Program-made: the position numbers and the translations under genes
Shown here: in pieces, positions 54,801 to 64,000 of the stretch
How the letters are laid out: each line of letters starts with the position of its first letter
Position numbering within the stretch: the first letter of the stretch is position 1
Origin: Spinacia oleracea
Taxonomy: Eukaryota > Streptophyta > Magnoliopsida > Caryophyllales > Amaranthaceae
Assembly: GCF_020520425.1 (NCBI RefSeq)
Contig: NC_079487.1
Span: forward strand, 112,192,141 to 112,256,140
Length of the DNA stretch: 64,000 nt
Direction of reading: 5' to 3'
Notes under the pieces: generated by a model
Database searches by the model: none
Seen by the model: only the letters and a program-made list of their open reading frames with translations
Told to the model about the DNA's origin: nothing

Positions 54801-57731
54801 GTCGTGTAGTTCTCTGCTTTCTGCACGATATGTTTCTAATATAGTTATATAGTAGTCTTTGCCTAGTTCTCTCCTCTCTTTTTTCTTGCAACATTTGTTT
54901 TATTTTAGTTTGTTTTCAATAAATTTTTGCATTTGTTGTCTAATGCCAAGTTTAGCGGCATCCGACTAACTTAAAAAAATATTTAGTTGTTTGGACTTGA
55001 TATTTGTAACGCCGACTTTCAATTTTGATCTAAAAATCTACTGATATTCGTGCGGGTGATCTTGTAATTCTTCGTTAATCACCCGGACAAATCTTTATGT
55101 TTTTAGCATTTGATGTATAACGCTCTTATTAGTGGCATAATTCTCAGCAAAAGAAAATTAGTTTTTTGGACTTAATATTTGTTACGACCTCTTCCAATCT
55201 TGATCTAGAAAATCTACTAACGATAAAAAGTTGATTCTATAATTCTTCCATGCTATCGCTCCTTTCAAAATAATTAATAATAGTGTGTATAGAAAGATAG
55301 GATCAGGTACCAAATATGATGAAGAAGTTGAAGGAGAAATGAAAAGAAATATAGATATATAGATTGACAAATAAAAGGAGGTTGTGAATACTAAGTGTTC
55401 TCATTTTAGGAGAGGCTATTAATATGTCTTTGAAGTTTTTAAAATGTGACAAGTGGCATCTAAATTTTTTTGTTTTAAAATTTGACGAATGGAGATTATG
55501 AATACTAAAGTTTTTTTTAAAAAAAGTGAAATAAAGTCTTTGAAATGTTACAAGTGGCATGTAAGTTTATCTATTTTAAAATATTAGTATAGGTAGATGT
55601 AATTTACCTTCCATTTCTGGTAGAAGTGGATACCCCAAGTTCTTTTGCAATTGAAATTTCTTTAAAACTAACTAATATTAGGATCCTTTTCCTATCTGTG
55701 GTGTATAGTGTAATATTTTGTGCAGATTCGCATGATATTACAAATAAAAGGGTATGGAAATGACGTTAATGTTTAATTTGATGTGATATATCATGTGTAT
55801 GTCTTAGACTGGTAGCTCCAGTTGAGATTCGTTACGTTGTAACAAAAAAAAGTGGGACATACATGATACATGCCAAGTTATGCACAAATTTCATTGCTCC
55901 AGAAATTATGATCTTATACCAGACCATCCTTTTGTGAATATTTATGTATTGTACATGGTTTTTGTCTTCCCTATAGGTTAACTCGATCTTTATGTATGGT
56001 CAATGGCCTTTTGTAGGCAGTCCATTTTAGACATAGTTTGACTCGTTCTTTTGCAATTAAAAACTTGTTCTATAGTAGATGGGTCAAAATTCACAATTCT
56101 TAAGCTTTTGAATTGTAATGCACTTAATTAAGATGGTTCATTCCTTCAAAAAGAAAATTAGGATAGTTCATCAAATTTCCTGTGCTTTGTATTTTCATAT
56201 TAATCTTTAAGTAGCATATAGGCAATTGAAAATGGCTTCATCAAATTTCCTGTGCTTTGTATTTTCATATTTATCTTTAAGTAGCATATAGGCAATTGAA
56301 AATGGCTTCATCAAATTTCTTGTGCTTTGTATTTTCATATTAATTGTTAAGTAGCGTATAGGCAATTGAAAATGGCTTCTTCTATCGCAGGGTAAGGCCG
56401 TCTGCATCCAATTCCCCCTTTCCCTGGGCAGGGCAGGTGTCTCTTTGTAAGCGTTGGGGGGTTTATACTGCTTTAAATGTTGTTCGTGCATGTCCATCAT
56501 TAATACCAGTTTACTGTTTACCATAGGCCTATTCTGTGGTTTTCAAAGATAATCCTTTTATATCCATTTTAGGAACCTTACTGAGCTTCATGATCTTGTT
56601 GCACGTGATAGACGACAGTGATCAGATCATCTCAAGGCGGTCTTTTACAATATTATCTGCTACTCCAATATTTATAGATATAACCATGTTTTCTTTTTCT
56701 GTGTGTTTAATGAGAAAACTGTTGCTGCAGAAGAAGAAGACCAGATTATAATTTCAGCACATGCAACTCATGGAAACAAATGGGCCTGCATAGCAAAGCT
56801 TCTACCGGGAAGAACAGACAATGCTATAAAAAACCATTGGAATTCAACTTTGAGACGGAGGTATGATTTTGGTAAGTCGGTAGGAGATACCAGCTATGAA
56901 AAAAACAAGGCATCATCCGAAGAAACAGTTTCAGGTGAAACCGATTCGTTTAAGGCTTATGATGGAAGACAAGATGTAAATATGGTGGTTAACCAATATA
57001 TTCAGTCCGATTACCAGTCTCCAGTCAATGAAAACCAACCCATGCAACCTGAAAACCAACCTTCAATTCCGTTTGAGAATCACCTTGTAGTTCCATATCA
57101 TCCTATTGTTGCATATCCGCCCATTGTTGCATATCCACCCGTTGTAGCTCATTTTGTTGAACCCACAGAGCCTCATACACTCTCTCGTCCAGTTGCACGT
57201 GTTGGTGCTTTTAACGTGTATCAACCTTCATCTAATAACTTCACACCTGCTGCACCAATTCACAAGCCTGTGCCTGTAAAGGGTCCTTTGGTGAATGCCT
57301 TCCAACCGGATTTTGGCATCTCCAAGTTTCTGGATGGAGTTGAGTGTGAGCCAATTATTCCTTTGCGATGTGGGCATGGATGTTGCTCTACTCCAGCTAA
57401 TGTTAAATCTAGAAGCTCATTGTTGGGGCCTGAATTCATAGAATATGATGATCCTCCTTCCTTTTCAAGCCATGAATTAGCCTCAATAGCTACAGATTTG
57501 AACAATATCGCGTGGATCAAAAGTGGGTTGGATAGTACCTGTACCAGAAGAATGGAGGATCCTATTCAGAGAAGAGACTCTCATGAGACTGATAATTCTG
57601 AGCAATCTGCGCAGACCAGTAATATGCGTTTTGATGAAGGACGGAGCAAGCTTATGGGGATGATGACAGAAGTGTTCTCAACTCAGATACCGAGGCAAAC
57701 AGTCTCATTGCCAGCTGAAGTTGGGGTTTGA
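51881..57731 (+). CDS. R2R3-MYB transcription factor, two exons
   Basis: Exon 1 51,881-52,172 and exon 2 56,731-57,731 join in phase 1 to 430 aa. R2 spans about 41-91 with Trp44, 64 and 83; R3 spans about 93-141 with Phe96, Trp115 and 134, the normal R2R3 pattern (Phe replaces the first R3 Trp). [11 protein letters not shown] and [18 protein letters not shown] are DNA-recognition helices. The R2/R3 linker [14 protein letters not shown] and [12 protein letters not shown] resemble the MYB1/MYB25/MYB109 group; that placement is from memory. N-terminus is acidic and Ala/Thr-rich. The C-terminal region has a Pro-rich stretch with repeats of [17 protein letters not shown]. Nuclear DNA-binding regulator; targets unknown. 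Splice ends are GT (CTCCG|GTAATT) and AG (TGCTGCAG|AAG). Confidence 0.93.
52173..56730 (+). other. Large intron of the MYB gene with internal duplication
   Basis: 4558 bp. Sequence from about 52,190 to 53,575 is repeated, diverged, at about 53,888-55,045 (for example TTTTGTTTACCGCTCC, CCAATTGCTTTTT, CTTTCAATTTTGATCTA), and part occurs a third time at 55,083-55,225. An extra segment at 53,610-53,850 separates the first two copies. Near the acceptor there is a 70-bp tandem repeat in three copies. No exon or gene was recognised inside. Confidence 0.8.
56167..56376. repeat. 70-bp tandem repeat, three copies
   Basis: TTCATCAAATTTCCTGTGCT... begins at 56,167, 56,237 and 56,307, with very few substitutions. 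Located in the MYB intron about 350 bp before exon 2. Confidence 0.93.
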
Positions 57732-59519
57732 TCTATAGTCTTTTTGTTATTTATAGTCATGCTGATATACAACTATACAAGGGATGAGACTGTTCTTAAG
57801 TTTTATTGCCCGAAGAACGAACGGGCGAGGTTCTTACATTGACTAGATATCTGTTGATTTGACCAGCCACTTGAATAGGATGGAAATTTTGGAGTTATTC
57901 TGGAGAGCAATAATACCAGCTGTGGATCTGGTTTGCAGGCTGTGTTAAAGAGTTCTTGTTACTAGTGTTGGATTTTTATTTGAGAAATTGTAATAATTGT
58001 CCAACTTATAGAGGTAAAATGACAATTTTGAAAAGTGGCTTGTAGTTAATTTATGAGATAAATAGCTAAATACCATCTGAACTTGTTACAGTAGCAACAA
58101 AATGTTTTTTGTAACTGTCTTTATTTGTTCACTTGTTGCTCAAGATATCTTGGAAACGAGAATGTCCTTGAAATACATAAGCATTCTCGACGTCCTTAGA
58201 CATAACAGCTATGTCGTTGTAAAAAAAAAGGCATTTTGGAAACGAAGTGATTTTTTGTACAACTTTCGTCGTTCCTAAAAGTAGGTGTCTTGAAAAATCG
58301 CCAATAAATTGTCGATTTTACTTTAGTGAAACCACTATAGGAACGTTCAGAATCACTATGAGTTTCCAGTTTTGGTGTAACAAACTTTTGAATCTTGTAG
58401 TTTAGAAGTAATCATGAACATTAAATTAATCGTAGTCTGATAGCCATAATAATCATGTTAATTTCTTTCCTTTCCTTTCTTTTCTTTTCCTTTCAATTTC
58501 TCCCAACCAAATAAAACCTTAAAACAATCAATTCCTTTTAATTTTTCGTTTATAGTTTTCTAAACAACAGAAAACTAAAAACAGAAATGATATCTTGACC
58601 TTTGCGGCTTTGTGCTGAAATTAGAGAGTTGCTTTCTTGCTGACTTGAATCGTCGATTGAGAATTCTATTAAAACAAGCGTATTTTGAGAGTATTGACAT
58701 TTTATACTTGCATTTTAGCCGAAAATCGATCGATAAAGTTTGAGGGGTTTTTTTCGGGGAAAGGGAAACACAGTGGGTTAATGGCATGCAAGATTTCCTA
58801 CGCGATAGCCACAGGACGTTCAATTACCTACAAATAATGGGCCAACATACAATGCGGAATACTAGCAACAAAAGGCCCGTGATTGTCCCTCCGTTAAAGA
58901 ACAAAGACCCAAAAAATAGTACTGTACTCTCATTCACAAAGTTAACAAGACCCACAATTCAGATTTCCATATCTAATCGCACTATCTTGACTCTTGAGAT
59001 TGGGAATCTAAATCTTTTATGGGACAATTTGTGTTCCGTTTCTATGTCACGTCCTCTTATTGGTTGATATTTATATTTCTTTTATTTCTTACTATTCACA
59101 CTGTTTTGACTTTTTGCACTATTCACATAATTTACTTTGAAACTATTTTATTTCTGTTACGGAGTATATGATAACAAATGTTCGTATATAATATTTTGTT
59201 GGATAATATTAATCTATAATTAGATAATTTTTATGGTTAAGGTGGTTAGCAATGCCGCTTAATCAAGAAGTTAGTTGTTTCTCCTCTTTTGTAATAAAGC
59301 TTGTATATAAGTTGATATTAGTGGTTAATAAGGTTTTGGGAGCTTATAATTTCAGATTAACAACTTCTCTCTATATTCCTCCCCTCAAAACTACTCTTCT
59401 TATCAGTTAACCACTTTTTATTTAAAATCAAATTGATGTAAACCAAGTAAACCAATGACGAGGAAGGGAAGATTTTAATCTTGTGATCAAATAGTTCTAT
59501 TAATATTGCACTTCATATT
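57732..59519. other. MYB 3' UTR and intergenic DNA
   Basis: No gene is supported. The 82- and 93-codon ORFs at 58,575-59,067 overlap on opposite strands and have no signature. A pyrimidine-rich tract lies at 58,460-58,505. Confidence 0.45.
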
Positions 59520-62060
59520 CACACCATGCGAAGGAAACAAGGTTTGAAGGGCCTTATGGCCATTAAAATTGACTTTGAAAAGGCGTACGACAGGCTGCGT
59601 TGGTCGTTCATCCGAGACACCCTCCTACAGATGAACATCCCACTGCTCTTAATCAATGTTATTATGGAATGTGTGACAACGGCCTCACTCAAGGTCTTAT
59701 GGAACGGGGAACCGTCTGAGAGCTTTAAACCGACTAGGGGGATTAGACAGGGAGACCCTCTCTCTCCCTACCTGTTTGTCATGTGTATGGAAAGGCTATA
59801 CCAAACCATAGAAGATGCCATAGTAACGAAGAAATGGAAACCGATCCGAGCAAGTCGGGATGGACCTTTGTTATCTAACTTGTTTTTTGCGGACGATATC
59901 ATTCTCTTTGCCGAAGCTTCTATCGAACAAGCCAATGTTATCCATGAATGCTTGGATAGATTTTGTAGAGCCTCGGGTCAAAAGATCAGTTTACCAAAAT
60001 CTAGAGTTTATTACTCAAGAAACATTCCTACTGAGAGACAAGTAGAGATAAGCAATGCACTAGGTATGGAAAGCACGATGGACTTGGGCTTGTATTTGGG
60101 TATGCCAACCCTCACAAGCCGAGTTACGAGGGATACGTTCAGCCATATATGTGAGAAAATCGATCGTAGGCTGTCGGGTTGGAAAACGAAATATTTGTCG
60201 TTAGCAGGGCGTATCACATTAGCAAAATCAACCTTGACCTCAATGGCCTTCTACTCTATGCAATCGGCTAAGATTCCCCGTACGATCTGTGATGACATTG
60301 ACAAAAAAAATCGCAAACTCATATGGGGAGGCAATGATGAAAAAAGAGGTGTCCACCTCCTTTCTTGGGAGGTACTGCAAAAACCGTTAGAAAATGGAGG
60401 GCTAGGAGTTCGATCGGCAAGACAAGCCAACGCAGCATTCTTGACTAAACTTGGCTGGAGGGTACTCACTGAACCCAACGCATTGTGGTCTAGAGTATTA
60501 AGATCAAAGTACTGTAGAGGTCGTTGTGATGTTGACATGTTCGAACCAAAAAAAGGGATGTCAAACGTTTGGTCTGGTATAACCGAGAACTCTAAACTCC
60601 TGGGAGAAGGGATGAAGACTGCCGTAGGAAATGGTACCAATACCCTTTTTTGGGACCATAAGTGGGCTACGAGTAAACCACTTAGTGAATTAGCCACTCA
60701 AAATATCCCTGGAGATACCCTTGGTGCCACTGTCGAGGAAATGTGGGAAAAACACCATGGTTGGAAGTGGAACATTTTTGCCCCATATTTGCCGTCGGAC
60801 GTGCTGAAGCAAATACAAAGTTTTCAGTTAAAAGATGACCCTGATATTGGAGATTTGGTATACTGGCAAGGCAATTCAAAAGGCAAGTTTACCATCAAAT
60901 CCGCGCTTAGCATAATGCGGAATGAGACAGACTCTACTGATGATGAGTGTTGGAATGTTGTTTGGAGTGCTCCAATACAACAGAGGGTTCGAGCCTTTCT
61001 GTGGCTTTCTTGCCATGATAGGCTTCTTGGAAATTTGAACAGGTATAGGCGTCACATGACTGATACCCCTAAGTGCTACATTTGCAATGCTGAAGAAGAG
61101 TCCACGCTCCACATCCTTCGGGACTGCCCAGCTGCTAAACTTGTGTGGAGAAGAATAGGCGGTCCTGCACACAAAGAAAGGTTTTTTCATGAAACTCTAA
61201 AACAGTGGATTACAATAAATCTTGCGGGTGTGGGTGCTTGCAATGAAGAGCTATGGGCTTCGTTTTTTGGAACCTCACTATGGTGGATATGGCGTTGGAG
61301 AAACGCTTTTGTGTTTGGTAGAGGAGCTGACATCCCGATGGATATAGGTGCTTTTATTCAAATTCGAGTTAATGAAACTAGGTGTTCTCTCAAAGAACTA
61401 GGGGAGGAGAATCATGGAAGCAAACTGCAAAAAATTCAGAAGTTTATAAAGTGGATCGCTCCCTGTGAGGGATGGTATGTACTCAATTGTGATGGAGCGG
61501 CAAAAGGAGCGCCTGGCCCCGCAGGAGGGGGCATGATCATCCGTGATAGTGGGGGAACGTTTGTGTCTGCTGCAGTGGCATTCTATGGGCATTGCTCGGC
61601 ATTCAGAGCAGAGGTGTTAGCACTCACACAAGGCCTAGAACTAGCTCGTGATCTGATGATAACTCAGCTTGAGGTGCAAGTTGATAGTCTGACCTGTGTT
61701 CAAGCGATCAGCAGCAAGCACCCAAGCCAAGGGGAATGCATCCATGAGCTGAACTATTGTCGTACCATGCTAGGAAAAGAAGATTGGACTGTCAAATTAA
61801 TTCATGTGTATAGAGAAGGAAATCGAGCCGCCGATTGGCTAGCCAACTCCGATGTCTCACAAGCCAATAACTTCATCATTCTAGATAACCCCCCTGTAGA
61901 ACTTAATCGCATCATAGAAGAGGACATCCAAGGCGTAGCTTTACCTCGTCTTGCCCCTCCGTAACTAGTTTAGTGGTTAATTTTGTTTTGTCCTTTCAGT
62001 TTTTCTTTTCGTGTATTTCTTGAAGCTTTTCTTCTCTTATGAATAAAAAATAATACTACG
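59520..62060 (+). mobile_element. 5'-truncated LINE (L1-like), intact second half
   Basis: Plus-strand copy of the same family as 48,357-50,915, cut at almost the same place in ORF2. It ends with GAATAAAAAATAA (about 62,041) as a short A-rich tail. No clear target duplication was found. Unlike the other copy, its remaining reading frame is uninterrupted. Confidence 0.85.
59526..61964 (+). CDS. LINE ORF2 C-terminal part: RT, zinc finger, RNase H
   Basis: 812 codons without stop. It opens within the RT domain, so the ATG is probably not the natural start. RT motifs: AIKIDFEKAYDRLRW, GIRQGDPLSPYLFVMC, LFFADDIILFAEA (FADD near residue 121), PKSRVYYSRN, YLGMPTL and LAGRITLAKSTL. A zinc-binding region lies near 479-541 (CYICNAEEESTLHILRDCP). 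RNase H occupies about 652-775: NCDGAAKGAPGPAGGGMII, FRAEVLALTQGLELA, QVDSLTCVQAI, HVYREGNRAADWLAN. The endonuclease and fingers are missing, so the element cannot move alone. The intact frame points to a recent insertion. Confidence 0.9.
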   Translation: MRRKQGLKGLMAIKIDFEKAYDRLRWSFIRDTLLQMNIPLLLINVIMECVTTASLKVLWNGEPSESFKPTRGIRQGDPLSPYLFVMCMERLYQTIEDAIVTKKWKPIRASRDGPLLSNLFFADDIILFAEASIEQANVIHECLDRFCRASGQKISLPKSRVYYSRNIPTERQVEISNALGMESTMDLGLYLGMPTLTSRVTRDTFSHICEKIDRRLSGWKTKYLSLAGRITLAKSTLTSMAFYSMQSAKIPRTICDDIDKKNRKLIWGGNDEKRGVHLLSWEVLQKPLENGGLGVRSARQANAAFLTKLGWRVLTEPNALWSRVLRSKYCRGRCDVDMFEPKKGMSNVWSGITENSKLLGEGMKTAVGNGTNTLFWDHKWATSKPLSELATQNIPGDTLGATVEEMWEKHHGWKWNIFAPYLPSDVLKQIQSFQLKDDPDIGDLVYWQGNSKGKFTIKSALSIMRNETDSTDDECWNVVWSAPIQQRVRAFLWLSCHDRLLGNLNRYRRHMTDTPKCYICNAEEESTLHILRDCPAAKLVWRRIGGPAHKERFFHETLKQWITINLAGVGACNEELWASFFGTSLWWIWRWRNAFVFGRGADIPMDIGAFIQIRVNETRCSLKELGEENHGSKLQKIQKFIKWIAPCEGWYVLNCDGAAKGAPGPAGGGMIIRDSGGTFVSAAVAFYGHCSAFRAEVLALTQGLELARDLMITQLEVQVDSLTCVQAISSKHPSQGECIHELNYCRTMLGKEDWTVKLIHVYREGNRAADWLANSDVSQANNFIILDNPPVELNRIIEEDIQGVALPRLAPP

Positions 62061-62650
62061 TAGTTTTCCCCCTCTACTTAGGATAGAGTAATGCAGATAA
62101 TAAATTTGAGTACAATGAGAAATTTCAAACCAAGTACATTTTTTAATTTGTGAACGCAACAATGTACGGCCTTTTGTTTACTATCTTTCAGCAAGTTATG
62201 TCATCTACATTTTATCTACTCTGTAATTGACATAGTAGTCTGACAGTTAATTAAATATTAGACGGTTCTACAAGAGGTTAGTTGAAAATGTAATACTCTA
62301 ACAAAAAGTTTTGCACGCACAAGGTTTTATAACAAATTTAGTATACATGGGTGTAACTTTTACCCAATTTTGGTAACATTCAACATATTTTATTAACTTT
62401 TATTTCGTATACTATAAATTTCTTTTGTTGGATAAACACTTTAGAGGGTTACATAGTTACTTTTATACATTACTCCGTATTAGTGATTTTTAGGGGTAAT
62501 TTTTATTATCACAAAAAATTTATCACTAACAAATACTCCACTTCGTAAATAACTTTTACATAATTACATTATAATGGGGTAACTAACATTTTACATTAAC
62601 TTTTTACTCGTGATGCATACTATTTATTGTACACTGCTTTTAAATAAGAA
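62061..62650. other. Intergenic, nothing recognised
   Basis: AT-rich, with one TACTCCGTA word at 62,471-62,479. Confidence 0.4.
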
Positions 62651-62927
62651 CTAGTTTTTGGGCCCGGGTGATGCCACGGGTTACTACATTAATGACATTC
62701 ATATTTACTTATATTTTTTTTTGCAATGATAACATGAACACACGTAATAGCTTAGTGGTAAAGGCCTTATTGTTTAAACTTAAGGTCATGGGTTCAAATC
62801 TCATGAAACCATGTTTGATATTTTTTTTAATGTGTATGAAGATTACATTGAGCAAACCACCCATAAAAAGAGCGCCACGTGTCACATAAATTTTCTTTTA
62901 AACGCCTTTTAATATATATAGTATAGA
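62651..62927 (-). mobile_element. Helitron-like non-autonomous element
   Basis: On the minus strand it starts TCTATACTATATATATT and ends with a GC-rich hairpin (CCCGTGGCATCACCCGGG) followed by CAAAAACTAG, inserted between A and T with no duplication. A 5' TC, 3' CTAG and hairpin about 10 bases before the end are Helitron hallmarks. 277 bp. It holds a tRNA-like sequence on the plus strand. The ORF across it is not a gene. Confidence 0.75.
62741..62811 (+). ncRNA. tRNA-like module (A and B boxes)
   Basis: TAGCTTAGTGG at 62,748-62,758 fits the A-box TRGYNNARNNG, and GGTTCAAATCT at 62,791-62,801 fits the B-box GGTTCRANNCC apart from its last bases. The spacing of about 32 bp is as in tRNA genes. 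No proper acceptor stem is visible, so it is a tRNA-derived or SINE-like relic, not a tRNA gene. It lies within the Helitron-like element. Confidence 0.6.
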
Positions 62928-63141
62928 TTCGTGATATTTCAATCCTTATGCAGTAAATTAAGTGCTCCATATAATATATACTATAAAGAGTGTAGATATT
63001 GTATTACTCGTAAGACCGAAAAGACAAGTGCATCTCTAAAAATAAAAACGAAAGTGAGTATAAATGTATAAAGAAATTAAAGAAGCTCTCATAAATCACA
63101 CCATTTTTAGGTGCATATTTATTCTGTTCCTTTTAACTTTT

Positions 63142-63425
63142 AGGAAAATTTGTAATTATTAATCCAATCTTTGCCCTGTTTTCTTTAATTAAGCCTATCT
63201 ATGCGATATTTCTAAACAATCCAACCTTTATGACCCAACTACTATTATTAAGCCTGGATGACCGGTTACCTGCTACAAAGTCAAGGAAAATTTGTAATTA
63301 TTAATCCAACCTTTGCCCGATTTTCTTTAATTAAGCCTACCTATGCGATATTTCTAAATAATCCAACCTTTATAACCCAACTACTATTATTAAGCCTAGA
63401 TGACCGGTTACCTGCTACAAAGTCA
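63142..63425. repeat. 142-bp tandem duplication
   Basis: AGGAAAATTTGTAATTATTA... repeats at 63,284 with about seven substitutions (for example CCAATCTTTG/CCAACCTTTG, GCCTGGATG/GCCTAGATG). Confidence 0.93.
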
Positions 63426-64000
63426 ACGTTTTTCAACCTAAAGTTGGTTTCCCTCCTAAAATATTGGACACGTCATCATCACTTGCCACCTAAACAAGGA
63501 TTTTTTTTTCTTTTCAAAAAACCCTTAACCCTTCTCTTCTCTGTAACGTGTTTCAATTCCTCTTTCCTCCATTACTGCTGCTTCAACCACAATTGTACTG
63601 GTTCATGACATCATCAACGATTTTCTTGTGGAAATAGGTGACTTCACCCACGCGCATTCAAATTTCGTCTCCAAAATTGTACAATTGAAGGTGAACTTAC
63701 GAACCTTAGCGTTTTTGTTCCTTTTTTGGTAAATTTTGAATTTTGGGCTTCCTTGATGGTCAGTTCGTAAAAACCCGAGCTGTTGCAATAATATAGTTTT
63801 TTTTATGTTGTGGGATGTTTGTTATTGTGGTCTTGTTGAAAATTTAGAAAGAAAAAAAAAACCTTGAATTTGAAAAAAATCCAGATCCAACAGGCAATTG
63901 CTTTACCCCAGCCATAGCAATTGCTGATTATTTTTGATGAACTTCGAATGGAGAGGTATGACCGTATGAGGGATCGACAATGGTGGAGAAGAGGTAGAAG
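63426..64000. other. Possible 5' flank of a gene beyond the window
   Basis: Contains a run of nine T near 63,500 and CT-rich sequence at 63,530-63,590. The small ORFs have no recognisable domain. The last ~60 bases (GAATGGAGAGGTATGACCG...) have coding-like composition but are too short to call. Confidence 0.3.

Noticed and set aside
62668-62889. 73-codon ORF
   Set aside because: It spans the Helitron-like element and its tRNA-like module.

Overview
The window is nuclear DNA of a flowering plant, almost certainly a eudicot. It is AT-rich and intron-bearing, full of plant-type transposable elements, and carries three recognisable plant genes. I suspect Caryophyllales/Amaranthaceae from the repeat style (Stowaway ends, a recurrent TACGGAGTA motif), but nothing here proves the family.

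Layout. Positions 1-12,760 hold no convincing host gene. They contain a CACTA-type miniature element, an internally deleted Ty1/copia element on the minus strand, a miniature element nested in another, and several further terminal-inverted-repeat elements and local tandem duplications. Positions about 12,761-30,480 form a three-level nest. An old, decayed copia reverse transcriptase is split by a young copia element (A, 12,823-28,451, LTRs identical by eye, 5-bp target duplication TAACA). A is itself split in frame by a second young copia element of another family (B, 17,149-27,526, opposite strand, 1.34-kb LTRs). The old copia also took up a hAT-type miniature element and a CACTA-like insertion. 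Positions 31,047-32,755 are an old gag/leader fragment of B's family. Positions 33-39 kb hold an LTR-like fragment, a foldback Mutator-type element, Stowaway elements and a solo LTR.

Host genes. (1) 40,021-44,101, plus strand: an eight-exon gene for a 579-aa three-pass membrane protein of unknown function; its first intron appears to use a GC donor and holds nested miniature elements. (2) 47,224-47,721, plus strand: a single-exon class I small heat-shock protein with a five-unit heat-shock element just upstream of its TATA box. (3) 51,881-57,731, plus strand: an R2R3-MYB factor of 430 aa in two exons, split by a 4.56-kb intron that contains an old internal duplication. Two 5'-truncated LINE copies of one family flank the MYB gene, on opposite strands (48.4-50.9 kb minus; 59.5-62.0 kb plus).

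The tail (62-64 kb) has a 277-bp Helitron-like element carrying a tRNA-like module, and a 142-bp tandem duplication. The host genes show no operon-like or shared-pathway relationship. I found no CRISPR array, rRNA gene or intact tRNA gene, and nothing resembling a new multi-gene system. The most unusual signals are the strongly over-represented TACGGAGTA motif, the GC-AG intron, and the Helitron with an internal tRNA-like promoter.
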